This document shows positions 1 to 6,770 of a stretch of 8,961 bases of DNA, one piece after another (positions within the stretch are counted from its first letter, which is position 1; every line of letters begins with the position of its first letter). The notes beneath the pieces were generated by a model, which was not told the origin of the DNA, did no database searches, and was given only the letters and a program-made list of their open reading frames with translations. A program made the position numbers and the translations under genes. Source of the DNA: Flavobacteriales bacterium (lineage in GTDB: Bacteria > Bacteroidota > Bacteroidia > Flavobacteriales > Flavobacteriaceae); NCBI GenBank assembly GCA_027032855.1, contig JALVLX010000178.1, positions 1 through 8,961 of the forward strand, read 5' to 3'.

Positions 1-61
1 TCAACATCAATACAAAGCTGATGGTTTTTAATTTTTTTGAAAATTCAAATCTTTTTTTCAT
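1..61 (-). CDS. actF: ActF, NrfD-like membrane subunit of alternative complex III (5' end only)
   Basis: Only the first 20 codons are present; the gene runs off the left edge. The start ATG is at 61-59, 15 bp after the actE stop, and the visible residues read MKKRFEFSKKLKTISFVLML. This fits the short basic N-terminus (F-x-F-S-x-K-L-K-T pattern) and first membrane segment that I recall for flavobacterial ActF proteins, annotated there as quinol:cytochrome c oxidoreductase. In the family ActF is a ten-helix NrfD-like integral membrane protein, a paralogue of ActC, proposed to contribute to proton movement. The identification rests mainly on its place directly after actE in the conserved actABCDEF order; the short peptide agrees but would not prove it alone. 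Confidence 0.8.
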   Translation of the reverse strand, partial: MKKRFEFSKKLKTISFVLML

Positions 62-76
62 TGTCGTAGTTTTAAA

Positions 77-643
77 TTATTTTACTTTGAAATGATTCTT
101 GATATAAAGAACAATTCGCCATCTGTCATCCGTTTTTATTTGTGATGCGTGCGCACCCATAATAGCAGATCCTTTTGTAATAACATGAAAAATTGTTCCA
201 TCAGGATATGCTTGGATATAATCGGCAGTTAAGTTGGCAGGTGGTATGGGATACAATTTATTTCCGTTTTTTTCCAATGTAGTTAAGTGTCCTTTACCAT
301 CACCTTTTTTACCGTGGCAAATTGCACAATAAATATCATACTTCATTTTACCACGTTCTAAATTTGCAGATGTTGGTTTCAACGGATTTTTTAACATTTT
401 TCCTGCTTTTTCTTTTTCATTTTTCTCAAACGGATAAGGCATATATTCACGAGCAATCGTTCCTTCTACCGGTTTTTGCATGGTTTTTCCATCTTTAAAA
501 AGCGGATTGGGTGAATAAGACTCGTAGGCTTTTGAATAATACATATCAAAGTCTCCCATATAATCCCAATACGTATTCTCTTGATTGTGGTTACAAGACG
601 ACAAACCGGCCAAAATCAATACTAATATTATATATTTTTTCAT
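77..643 (-). CDS. actE: ActE, monoheme cytochrome c lipoprotein of alternative complex III
   Basis: Periplasmic c-type cytochrome subunit of ACIII and probable electron exit towards an oxidase or soluble cytochrome. The start chosen (643) gives a short lipoprotein signal ending in a lipobox, L-S-S-Cys17, so the mature protein should be lipid-anchored on Cys17. One heme site, CAICH, lies at residues 106-110 (His110 proximal ligand). Met162, in the segment IMGAHASQ, is the likely distal ligand, as in other ActE/class I cytochromes. The product is 188 residues, a normal size. An in-frame ATG six codons upstream (661, 8 bp after the actD stop) would give 194 residues; I prefer 643 because its leader is A-rich (AAAAGAAACAAA), while the leader of 661 is not, and the shorter form has a compact signal peptide. 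Neither start has a Shine-Dalgarno sequence. Confidence 0.93.
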   Translation of the reverse strand: MKKYIILVLILAGLSSCNHNQENTYWDYMGDFDMYYSKAYESYSPNPLFKDGKTMQKPVEGTIAREYMPYPFEKNEKEKAGKMLKNPLKPTSANLERGKMKYDIYCAICHGKKGDGKGHLTTLEKNGNKLYPIPPANLTADYIQAYPDGTIFHVITKGSAIMGAHASQIKTDDRWRIVLYIKNHFKVK

Positions 644-669
644 TTTGTTTCTTTTTAACATTTAACAAT

Positions 670-1173
670 TTATATTTCATCGATTTTTTCTGCACCGGTG
701 GCTTCAAAAATTTGCCGCACTTTATTTTCCATATCTCCCATTAAATCAGCTTTATCAATCAAAACCACCATTTTGTCATCGTTGATACCCGGATATTCAA
801 ATTCAGGATTTTGTCCGGGAAACATTTTTGTTTGCACAAAAAATGTAACCACAGTTGTCAACACGGTAATCAAAACGGTACCGATAAACATCAAAACAGG
901 AAATGTCAAACTCAAACTGGGTTTACCACCGATATTTAAAGGGTAACTGATTACAAAAGTGTAATACAATGCAGCAAATACACTGGTTACACCAAACAAT
1001 CCATAGAAAAATGCCAATAAGGGAATATTGGATTTAATATGAAATTTTTCCAATAATTCTTCTATTACAAAAGGTGTAATAACTTCTTCGACCGGTGCGT
1101 TAACGGCTTTTAATTGCTCAGCCGCTTCCATCAATTTACGGTCATCATTATATACAGCTACTAATTTACTCAT
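670..1173 (-). CDS. actD: ActD, DUF3341 membrane subunit of alternative complex III
   Basis: Small structural membrane subunit of ACIII (DUF3341 family), 167 residues, a typical length. Two strongly hydrophobic segments at about residues 50-75 and 90-113 form a helical hairpin. Between them is the motif YPLNIGGKP, close to the YP(I/L)NxGGKP motif that I associate with this family. The soluble N-terminal (1-48) and C-terminal (115-167) parts carry no cofactor motifs. The family is thought to stabilise the membrane part around ActC and ActF. The ATG (1173-1171) lies inside the end of actC, giving an 8-bp overlap (ATGAGTAA), so translation is probably coupled to actC. The stop is followed almost at once by actE. 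Confidence 0.95.
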   Translation of the reverse strand: MSKLVAVYNDDRKLMEAAEQLKAVNAPVEEVITPFVIEELLEKFHIKSNIPLLAFFYGLFGVTSVFAALYYTFVISYPLNIGGKPSLSLTFPVLMFIGTVLITVLTTVVTFFVQTKMFPGQNPEFEYPGINDDKMVVLIDKADLMGDMENKVRQIFEATGAEKIDEI

Positions 1174-2572
1174 CTTCTAAAAGGTTTTTAATTTCTTGAT
1201 ATTGCTCTTCAGTCGGTTTTAATTCCGTATGACGTTTGGCTTGTTGTTTCAATTCGTTCATCGCCATCATCGGGATAAATCTAATGAATAACAAGACACC
1301 TACACCAAACAAACCGATTGTTCCTAAGTAAACCCACTTGTCAACAATGGTTGAACTATAGTGGAACCAGTTAGCAGGTAAGAAATCTTCTGCTGCAGGC
1401 GGTACCACAATATTGTATCGTTCCAGCCACATACCGATATTGACACCGATTGTAATCCAGAAAATCCAAGTCAAATTACGTCTGACTTTTTTAATCCAGA
1501 ATAATTGTGGCAAGAATGCGTTAAAGACCAACATCAGCCAATAAGGAACGGCATAATGTCCTTGTAAATAATTTTGCACAAAAACATAGTCTTCAAATTT
1601 ATTGGCCGAATACCAAGCAATGAACAATTCGATTAAATAAGCAGAACCCATAATCAAACTGACAAAGGTAATGATACGGGCAATAGCATCGAAGTGGTCA
1701 TCGGTAACATATTCTTGTAATTTGAAAGCTTTTCTAATCAAAACCATCAAGGTAACCACCATACTAAATCCTGAGAAAATAGCACCTACCACAAAGAACG
1801 GCGGGAAGATGGTTTCGTGCCAACCGGGTAAGATACCGGCTGAGAAGTCCGTGGATACGATAGAGTGAACGGCGATTACCAAAGGCATTGCCAAACCACC
1901 TAAAATAGCCAAAGCATCTTCAAATTTACGCCATTTGTCCATAGAACCTACCCAACCGAAACTCATAGCGTTAAAGATTTTGCGCTTAAGTCCTTTGGAA
2001 CGATCACGGACCGTAGCAAAGTCAGGTAGCATACCTATGTACCAGAAAATAGCTGAAGTAGTTAAATATGTTAAGATAGCAAACACATCCCATAATAAAG
2101 GTGAGTTAAAGTTAACCCATAATCCGCGTGAATTAGGTCCGTATGGAAAGATAAAGATTTCATCCCATGGACGACCAACGTGAATAGCAGGGAACAAACC
2201 GGCTGCCAATACGGCAAATACGGTCATTGCCTCTGCGGCACGGTTGATAGACGTACGCCATTTTTGGCGGAATACCAATAAGAATATTGAGAAGGCTGTT
2301 CCGGCGTGACCAATACCAATCCACCAAACAAAGTTGATAATTGCCCAGCCCCAAGGCACTTGGTTGTTGTTACCCCATACACCGATACCTTTACTTATGG
2401 TTAACGGCACAAAATAACCCAGACCTACTGCCATCAAAACAAAAAATACGGCAAACGCAAGCCACCACCACAAAGGGGCTTTTTCTTCTTGCGACTTTAA
2501 TATATCCCGGGTAATATCTCCATAGGATTTATTCCCCAATATTAATTCGCCTCTGACATCTTTTTTATACAT
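1166..2572 (-). CDS. actC: ActC, NrfD/PsrC-like quinol-binding membrane subunit of alternative complex III
   Basis: Integral membrane subunit that binds menaquinol near the periplasmic side and passes electrons to the Fe-S subunit ActB. The 468-residue protein has about ten hydrophobic helices, near residues 36-56, 75-100, 115-131, 157-180, 218-240, 255-279, 298-320, 342-360, 366-384 and 412-432, the NrfD pattern of two four-helix bundles plus two helices. Strongly conserved ACIII segments are visible: FRQKWRTSINRAAEAMT (101-117), HVGRPW (131-136) and LLWDVFA (159-165). His131 and Asp162 in these segments are candidates for the quinol site or proton path, by analogy with solved complexes. The charged tail (437-468) is soluble. 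It lies 19 bp after actB and overlaps actD by 8 bp. Confidence 0.97.
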   Translation of the reverse strand: MYKKDVRGELILGNKSYGDITRDILKSQEEKAPLWWWLAFAVFFVLMAVGLGYFVPLTISKGIGVWGNNNQVPWGWAIINFVWWIGIGHAGTAFSIFLLVFRQKWRTSINRAAEAMTVFAVLAAGLFPAIHVGRPWDEIFIFPYGPNSRGLWVNFNSPLLWDVFAILTYLTTSAIFWYIGMLPDFATVRDRSKGLKRKIFNAMSFGWVGSMDKWRKFEDALAILGGLAMPLVIAVHSIVSTDFSAGILPGWHETIFPPFFVVGAIFSGFSMVVTLMVLIRKAFKLQEYVTDDHFDAIARIITFVSLIMGSAYLIELFIAWYSANKFEDYVFVQNYLQGHYAVPYWLMLVFNAFLPQLFWIKKVRRNLTWIFWITIGVNIGMWLERYNIVVPPAAEDFLPANWFHYSSTIVDKWVYLGTIGLFGVGVLLFIRFIPMMAMNELKQQAKRHTELKPTEEQYQEIKNLLEDE

Positions 2573-2591
2573 AATTGAATAATTTTAGTTT

Positions 2592-5500
2592 TTAAGCTTC
2601 AGTTTTGTGTTCTTCATCTTTATTTCTAACCTTGGTCATATAAACCACGCTAGGTAAAGTTTTCAGTTCTTCCAATAGTCCGTAAGAACGTTCATCTTGG
2701 AACAATTTGATAATACGGGCATCTGCCATATTTGTATCGCCAAAGACTATAGCGTTAGAAGGACAAGCTTGTTCACAAGCCACTTCTATTTCGCCGTCAC
2801 GCAACTCTCTGCCTTCTGTTTTGGCTTTGAGTTTGCCTTCTTGAATTCTTTGAACACACAAAGTACATTTTTCTACCACACCACGTTGTCTTACAACAAC
2901 ATCAGGGTTAAGAACCATACGTTTAACTTCATCGTTAAACAAGTAGTTGTAATCACCACCTTCAACAAAGTTGAACCAGTTAAAGCGTCTTACTTTGTAA
3001 GGACAGTTGTTCATACAGTAACGTGTTCCGATACAACGGTTGTACGCCATGGCATTCAAACCTTCATTAGTATGCGGTGTAGCAGCTACCGGACAAACAT
3101 TTTCACAAGGAGCGTTGTCACAGTGCTGACACATAACCGGTTGGTGGAATACTTCCGGATTATCTTCTACTTCCGAATATAATTTTTCTTCTTTACTTGA
3201 GTAGTAACGGTCAATACGCAACCAGTGCATATTACGACGTCTGCGGATTTGCTCTTTACCGACAATCGCAATGTTATTTTCTACTTGACAAGCAATAATA
3301 CAGGCGCTACAACCGGTACATTTGTTATAATCGATTGCCAATCCCCAGTGGTGTCCGGGATAGTCTTCGGGATTATAACCGTTTTTGTACAAGTTGACAT
3401 GCTCTAATTTATCTTTGAAGAAAACGTGTTTTTCGTTACCCGAATGCTTGTCTTTTTGCCAAGCAGCTAAAGTAGTTTCACGAGCGATATCTTCGCCACG
3501 TCCTTCCATGGTATCATGCGTTTGAGTTTGTGCCAACGGATAAGTTTTTCCGGTTTTGGTAATTTCAATCGCAATACCGCTAAATTGACGATGCCCGTCT
3601 TTTTCACCAACAAATCCTGCTGCATTGGCACCACCAACTTGGTCGGCAACCGGTCCGGCAGCTGTTCTACCGTAACCTAATGCAATACCTATAGTTGAAG
3701 TATCTTGTCCGGGTTGAATTAGAACAGGTAGTTCAACTTCATAATCGCCGGCTTTTACTTTTAAGACTTCTTCTTGGTGCCAACCTTTTTCTTTCGCCGT
3801 TTTAGGCGCAACAGTAATATAATTATCCCAAGTAGCTTTTGAAATAGGATCAGGCATTTCTTGTAACCAAGGGTTGTTTGCCATCAATCCGCTACCGATA
3901 CCGACTTTTTCATATACAGCCAACTGCATGCCGGAAGGTTTGGTAAATTCGGTTATCTTAGCTTCGTTTTCTTTGATATAAGTTGCATTAAATGTAGGCG
4001 CTTCACCTGTTACGGCTACTTCATACACACCGTCTTGCAAGGCTTTGTTCCAACCTGAAGTAAAGTCTATAATGCTTTGCGATTCTGTGGCTGTACTATC
4101 TTGTTGTTTGGCTTGATCGCCTTCGGCAACAATTTCTTTTTTGGCTAAAACGTTTTCCAGCCAGTATTTTTTCATATAATCATAGTACGTACCTGATACG
4201 CCTGCCCATTTCATAAAGCTTTCTTGAGCTTGGCGGGTATCCCATAATTTGTTGATGGCAGGTTGTCCTAAACTGTACATACCGGTAACGGGCTCAGCGT
4301 CTGACCATGATTCCAAGAAATTGTTATCCGGTAAAACGTACTGAACATTTTTGGCGGTTTCATCAACTTTATCAGTCAAAGCAATGCTCAAAGGCACTTT
4401 TTTGATAACAGCTGCTTTTTTATCAGGTTTGTGACAATTATAAACAGGGTTGGCGTTATAAAAAATAACTGCACCTGCTTTACTGTCTTTCATAGCGGTA
4501 AAAGCTTCGTGGATTTTTTCGTCACGTCCTTGTTTCAATAAAGTTTCACGAGTAAAGTCAATGGTTTTACCATAGTTACCCAACATATTATTGATGCTAT
4601 TAACGATAGCTTGAATGCTAGCGTCATTAGTACCGGATACAACGAGTGATTGTCCTTTGTTAGCAACCAAATCTGTAGCCATTTTTTTGACATCAATCTC
4701 GCAAGGCAACTCTTTAATCATTTCACCACCTGTTTGCGATGCAATGGCGTTGTGCAATTTTATTAAAAGTTTTTTCTCTTGTGCGGGTTTGATAAACTGG
4801 CGATAATCGGCGTTACTACCGGTTAAGCTCATCAATGTTTCGTATTGATAATGACGAGACATTTCAGTTTGTCCGTTAGTCAAATCACGTGTTTTGGCGT
4901 AATCAGCCGCAAACTGTACCGGAGACAACCAAGTACCCAAGAAATCGGCATTAAATCCTGCTATCACTTTGGCTTTATCAAAATGATAAGCGGGAATACC
5001 TGCTTTACCGAATGTAGCCTCGTTGGCAGCAATCATTGCCGAATAAGATACAGGGTCAAAATACACAACTTCGGCAGTCGGGTATTTGGCTTTGAAATCT
5101 TCAAATAATTTTTTAGTAGTCGGGCTTGTTACGGTAGATGCAAAAATGACTATCTTTTGACCTGCTGCAGCAATTTCACCTAATTTTTTAGTGATTTCAG
5201 CATCAGCTTTATCCCAACTTGTTTTTTTGCCGTTTTTGAGCGGGTATTGTAATCTTGCCGTATCATACAAGTCTAATACAGCCGCTTGAATACGGGCATT
5301 GGAACCACCTTGTGTGATTTTGGACAATTTGTTACCTTCAATTTTGATAGGACGACCGTCACGTACTTTTACTACTACAGCGGCATAATCGTCCGGTGTA
5401 GAAATGGTTGTAGCATAGTGATTGGCAATACCGGGCGTAATATCAGCCGGACGTTGCAAAAACGGAATAGCTTTGCGAACCGGTTGTTGACAACTGGTTG

Positions 5501-5681
5501 CTGCAACGGCATAAGCCGTAGAAAAACCTAATAATTTTAAGAAATCTCTACGGTTTGAAACATACTTGTTTTTTATTTCGTCCTTAGAAAGTCCGTCGGT
5601 CGGAAACTCAATCGATGGCTCGATGGTTTCGTTATTTTTAACGCTTTCTAATTCTTCTAAACTTCTCCAATATTTTTTCAT
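2592..5681 (-). CDS. actB: ActB, molybdopterin-oxidoreductase-like iron-sulfur subunit of alternative complex III
   Basis: Large periplasmic electron-transfer subunit, 1029 residues, a normal length. Residues 1-40 form a polar leader. A Tat-type motif NRRDFLK follows (Arg44-Arg45), then a short hydrophobic stretch ending at Cys64, a possible lipidation site. The region to about residue 770 resembles molybdopterin oxidoreductases; in ACIII this part carries no molybdenum cofactor. Residues 513-534 are a low-complexity linker rich in Gln, Ser, Thr and Asp. The C-terminal ferredoxin-like domain has four cysteine motifs: Cys788/791/794/798, Cys851/854/859/863, Cys883/889/893 with Thr886 where a fourth Cys would be, and Cys939/942/969/973. 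This matches three 4Fe-4S clusters and one 3Fe-4S cluster, as known for ACIII. It lies between actA and actC and is predicted to take electrons from ActC. Confidence 0.97.
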   Translation of the reverse strand: MKKYWRSLEELESVKNNETIEPSIEFPTDGLSKDEIKNKYVSNRRDFLKLLGFSTAYAVAATSCQQPVRKAIPFLQRPADITPGIANHYATTISTPDDYAAVVVKVRDGRPIKIEGNKLSKITQGGSNARIQAAVLDLYDTARLQYPLKNGKKTSWDKADAEITKKLGEIAAAGQKIVIFASTVTSPTTKKLFEDFKAKYPTAEVVYFDPVSYSAMIAANEATFGKAGIPAYHFDKAKVIAGFNADFLGTWLSPVQFAADYAKTRDLTNGQTEMSRHYQYETLMSLTGSNADYRQFIKPAQEKKLLIKLHNAIASQTGGEMIKELPCEIDVKKMATDLVANKGQSLVVSGTNDASIQAIVNSINNMLGNYGKTIDFTRETLLKQGRDEKIHEAFTAMKDSKAGAVIFYNANPVYNCHKPDKKAAVIKKVPLSIALTDKVDETAKNVQYVLPDNNFLESWSDAEPVTGMYSLGQPAINKLWDTRQAQESFMKWAGVSGTYYDYMKKYWLENVLAKKEIVAEGDQAKQQDSTATESQSIIDFTSGWNKALQDGVYEVAVTGEAPTFNATYIKENEAKITEFTKPSGMQLAVYEKVGIGSGLMANNPWLQEMPDPISKATWDNYITVAPKTAKEKGWHQEEVLKVKAGDYEVELPVLIQPGQDTSTIGIALGYGRTAAGPVADQVGGANAAGFVGEKDGHRQFSGIAIEITKTGKTYPLAQTQTHDTMEGRGEDIARETTLAAWQKDKHSGNEKHVFFKDKLEHVNLYKNGYNPEDYPGHHWGLAIDYNKCTGCSACIIACQVENNIAIVGKEQIRRRRNMHWLRIDRYYSSKEEKLYSEVEDNPEVFHQPVMCQHCDNAPCENVCPVAATPHTNEGLNAMAYNRCIGTRYCMNNCPYKVRRFNWFNFVEGGDYNYLFNDEVKRMVLNPDVVVRQRGVVEKCTLCVQRIQEGKLKAKTEGRELRDGEIEVACEQACPSNAIVFGDTNMADARIIKLFQDERSYGLLEELKTLPSVVYMTKVRNKDEEHKTEA

Positions 5682-5711
5682 CTGTATATGTTTTATACCT
5701 TTATATTATTA

Positions 5712-6599
5712 TTAATAGTGACAAGATGAACAATCGGCACCGCCGATTTTGTCAACTGTAATTTTATCAATACCTTGTTTTTCTTTCATTTCCTTAAACT
5801 TGTAGTGCTTGTAGTAAGGATTTGAAGTGTCAATACCACGCTTACGGTGACAATCCAAACAGAAATCACCCATGGCAAATTCTTCGTACTCAACTACACG
5901 GTTCATTTTTTCAACCGGTCCATGACATTCTTGACATTCAACCTTTCCTGCTTGAACGTGTTGTGCATGATTGAAGTAAACATGATCCGGTAAGTTGTGA
6001 ACTTTTACCCATTCAATAGGCTTTGCTGGTTTGTCATACTGCATAGTTTGCGGATTATATCCCAAGTAATCATAGATTTTAGCAATTTCTTTCTTACCAG
6101 AAACACTACCCTCTTTTACTTGTGTATGACAGTTCATACAAACATTCAAACTAGGCACACCGGCATGTCGGCTTGTACGTGCATCAACGTGACAATATTC
6201 ACAATCAATACCGTTTTGAGTTGCATGCACTTTGTGCGAGAACCAAATAGGCTGCACCGGTGCATAACCCTGTTGACGGCCTAAGGCACGCGCTTCGGTA
6301 TAACCGATTTTACCCATGTACAATACAGCCAACAATGCAACCAGTTTCATCACTTTGGGGGCTTTGCAATTCTTACGGCGTCCCATAAAGGTGACCAAAA
6401 GAAAAACAACCAATGCAATGATAAATGGCACCGTATTGTTACCGGGACCAAGACCTAGAAAATCCTTATCGATTTTGTCATAATCACCATGACCGGCAGC
6501 CTTTGCAAAAGCCGAAAACGTAACCGATAAAAACAAGAGCATCATCAACCCGATTCTAGAAATCGAATTAATAGTCGTAAACATCCTTCTTTTTTTCAT
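5712..6599 (-). CDS. actA: ActA, pentaheme cytochrome c subunit of alternative complex III
   Basis: Multiheme electron-transfer subunit, first gene of the operon, 295 residues. Five CXXCH heme sites are at residues 133-137 (CEYCH), 154-158 (CMNCH), 222-226 (CQECH), 247-251 (CLDCH) and 290-294 (CSSCH), with extra histidines such as His122, His125, His211 and His214 available as distal ligands. An N-terminal signal-like segment (about 13-32, ending SAFA) is followed by a helical hairpin, about 57-72 and 83-97. The basic loop between these (GRRKNCKAPK) predicts a cytoplasmic turn and puts the heme domain in the periplasm. The start at 6599 gives a basic n-region (MKKRR); ATG at 6584 (Met6) is an alternative with an A/G-rich leader. 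As I recall, many flavobacterial ActA proteins are longer, with an added N-terminal monoheme domain that is absent here. Confidence 0.96.
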   Translation of the reverse strand: MKKRRMFTTINSISRIGLMMLLFLSVTFSAFAKAAGHGDYDKIDKDFLGLGPGNNTVPFIIALVVFLLVTFMGRRKNCKAPKVMKLVALLAVLYMGKIGYTEARALGRQQGYAPVQPIWFSHKVHATQNGIDCEYCHVDARTSRHAGVPSLNVCMNCHTQVKEGSVSGKKEIAKIYDYLGYNPQTMQYDKPAKPIEWVKVHNLPDHVYFNHAQHVQAGKVECQECHGPVEKMNRVVEYEEFAMGDFCLDCHRKRGIDTSNPYYKHYKFKEMKEKQGIDKITVDKIGGADCSSCHY

Positions 6600-6642
6600 A
6601 AGAGTTAAATTATGTTAATTTTCCTTAAAAATTTTATTGTGC

Positions 6643-6650
6643 CAAAGATA
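6643..6650 (-). promoter_or_regulatory. Predicted -7 box of the act operon promoter
   Basis: On the minus strand this reads TATCTTTG, a full match to the Bacteroidota -7 consensus TAnnTTTG. It lies 43 bp upstream of the actA start (6599), giving an untranslated leader of roughly 35-40 bases. The expected -33 TTTG at a 19-bp spacing is poorly matched (TGTA), so the promoter may be weak or helped by an activator. It is the only such box I noticed just upstream of actA; no transcription start has been mapped. Confidence 0.55.
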
Positions 6651-6681
6651 GAGAAAAAAATGACATTTGTACATAAAACCA

Positions 6682-6708
6682 TGTTATTTATAATCATTCT
6701 AAATAACA
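6682..6708. repeat. 27-bp interrupted palindrome between divergent promoters (candidate operator)
   Basis: Two perfect inverted 9-bp arms, TGTTATTTA (6682-6690) and TAAATAACA (6700-6708), are separated by 9 bp. The centre (6695) lies 45 bp from the nearer edge of the act -7 box and 47 bp from that of the asmA-like gene, so it sits upstream of the expected -33 region of both promoters. That is a position suited to an activator shared by both. The arms are A+T-rich, so chance occurrence in this background is a real possibility. It is not next to any gene end, so it is not a terminator. Confidence 0.4.
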
Positions 6709-6741
6709 AAGTGTAAATAGAGAACTTTCAAAAAAAATTAG

Positions 6742-6749
6742 TATTTTTG
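6742..6749 (+). promoter_or_regulatory. Predicted -7 box of the AsmA-family gene
   Basis: TATTTTTG matches the Bacteroidota -7 consensus TAnnTTTG and lies 21 bp before the ATG at 6771, which implies a short leader of about 15 bases. No clear -33 TTTG is seen at the usual spacing. In an A+T-rich intergenic region a match to this short motif is weak evidence alone, but its position and orientation fit. Confidence 0.45.
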
Positions 6750-6770
6750 CTATAAATTAATAATAATAAA

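Noticed and set aside
2697..3182. 161-residue open frame on the plus strand opposite the actB Fe-S region
   Set aside because: It lies wholly within actB, whose cysteine motifs are all conserved on the other strand. Its translation shows no domain and no promoter is seen; it is a shadow frame.
3318..5500. ActB as a catalytic molybdenum enzyme such as a formate dehydrogenase or polysulfide reductase
   Set aside because: The flanking actA, actC, actD and actE genes, the Thr-containing third cluster motif and the fused Fe-S domain all match ACIII ActB, in which this domain is cofactor-free.
5682..5711. AAGG in the actA-actB gap (30 bp) as a Shine-Dalgarno site for actB
   Set aside because: It lies about 18-20 bases from the ATG, too far for normal ribosome pairing, and Bacteroidota starts often lack this signal.
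6600..6770. Hidden small gene or regulatory RNA in the divergent intergenic region
   Set aside because: The region is only 171 bp and strongly A+T-rich. I saw no coding frame with a good start and no GC-rich stem-loop; two promoters and the palindrome explain it adequately.
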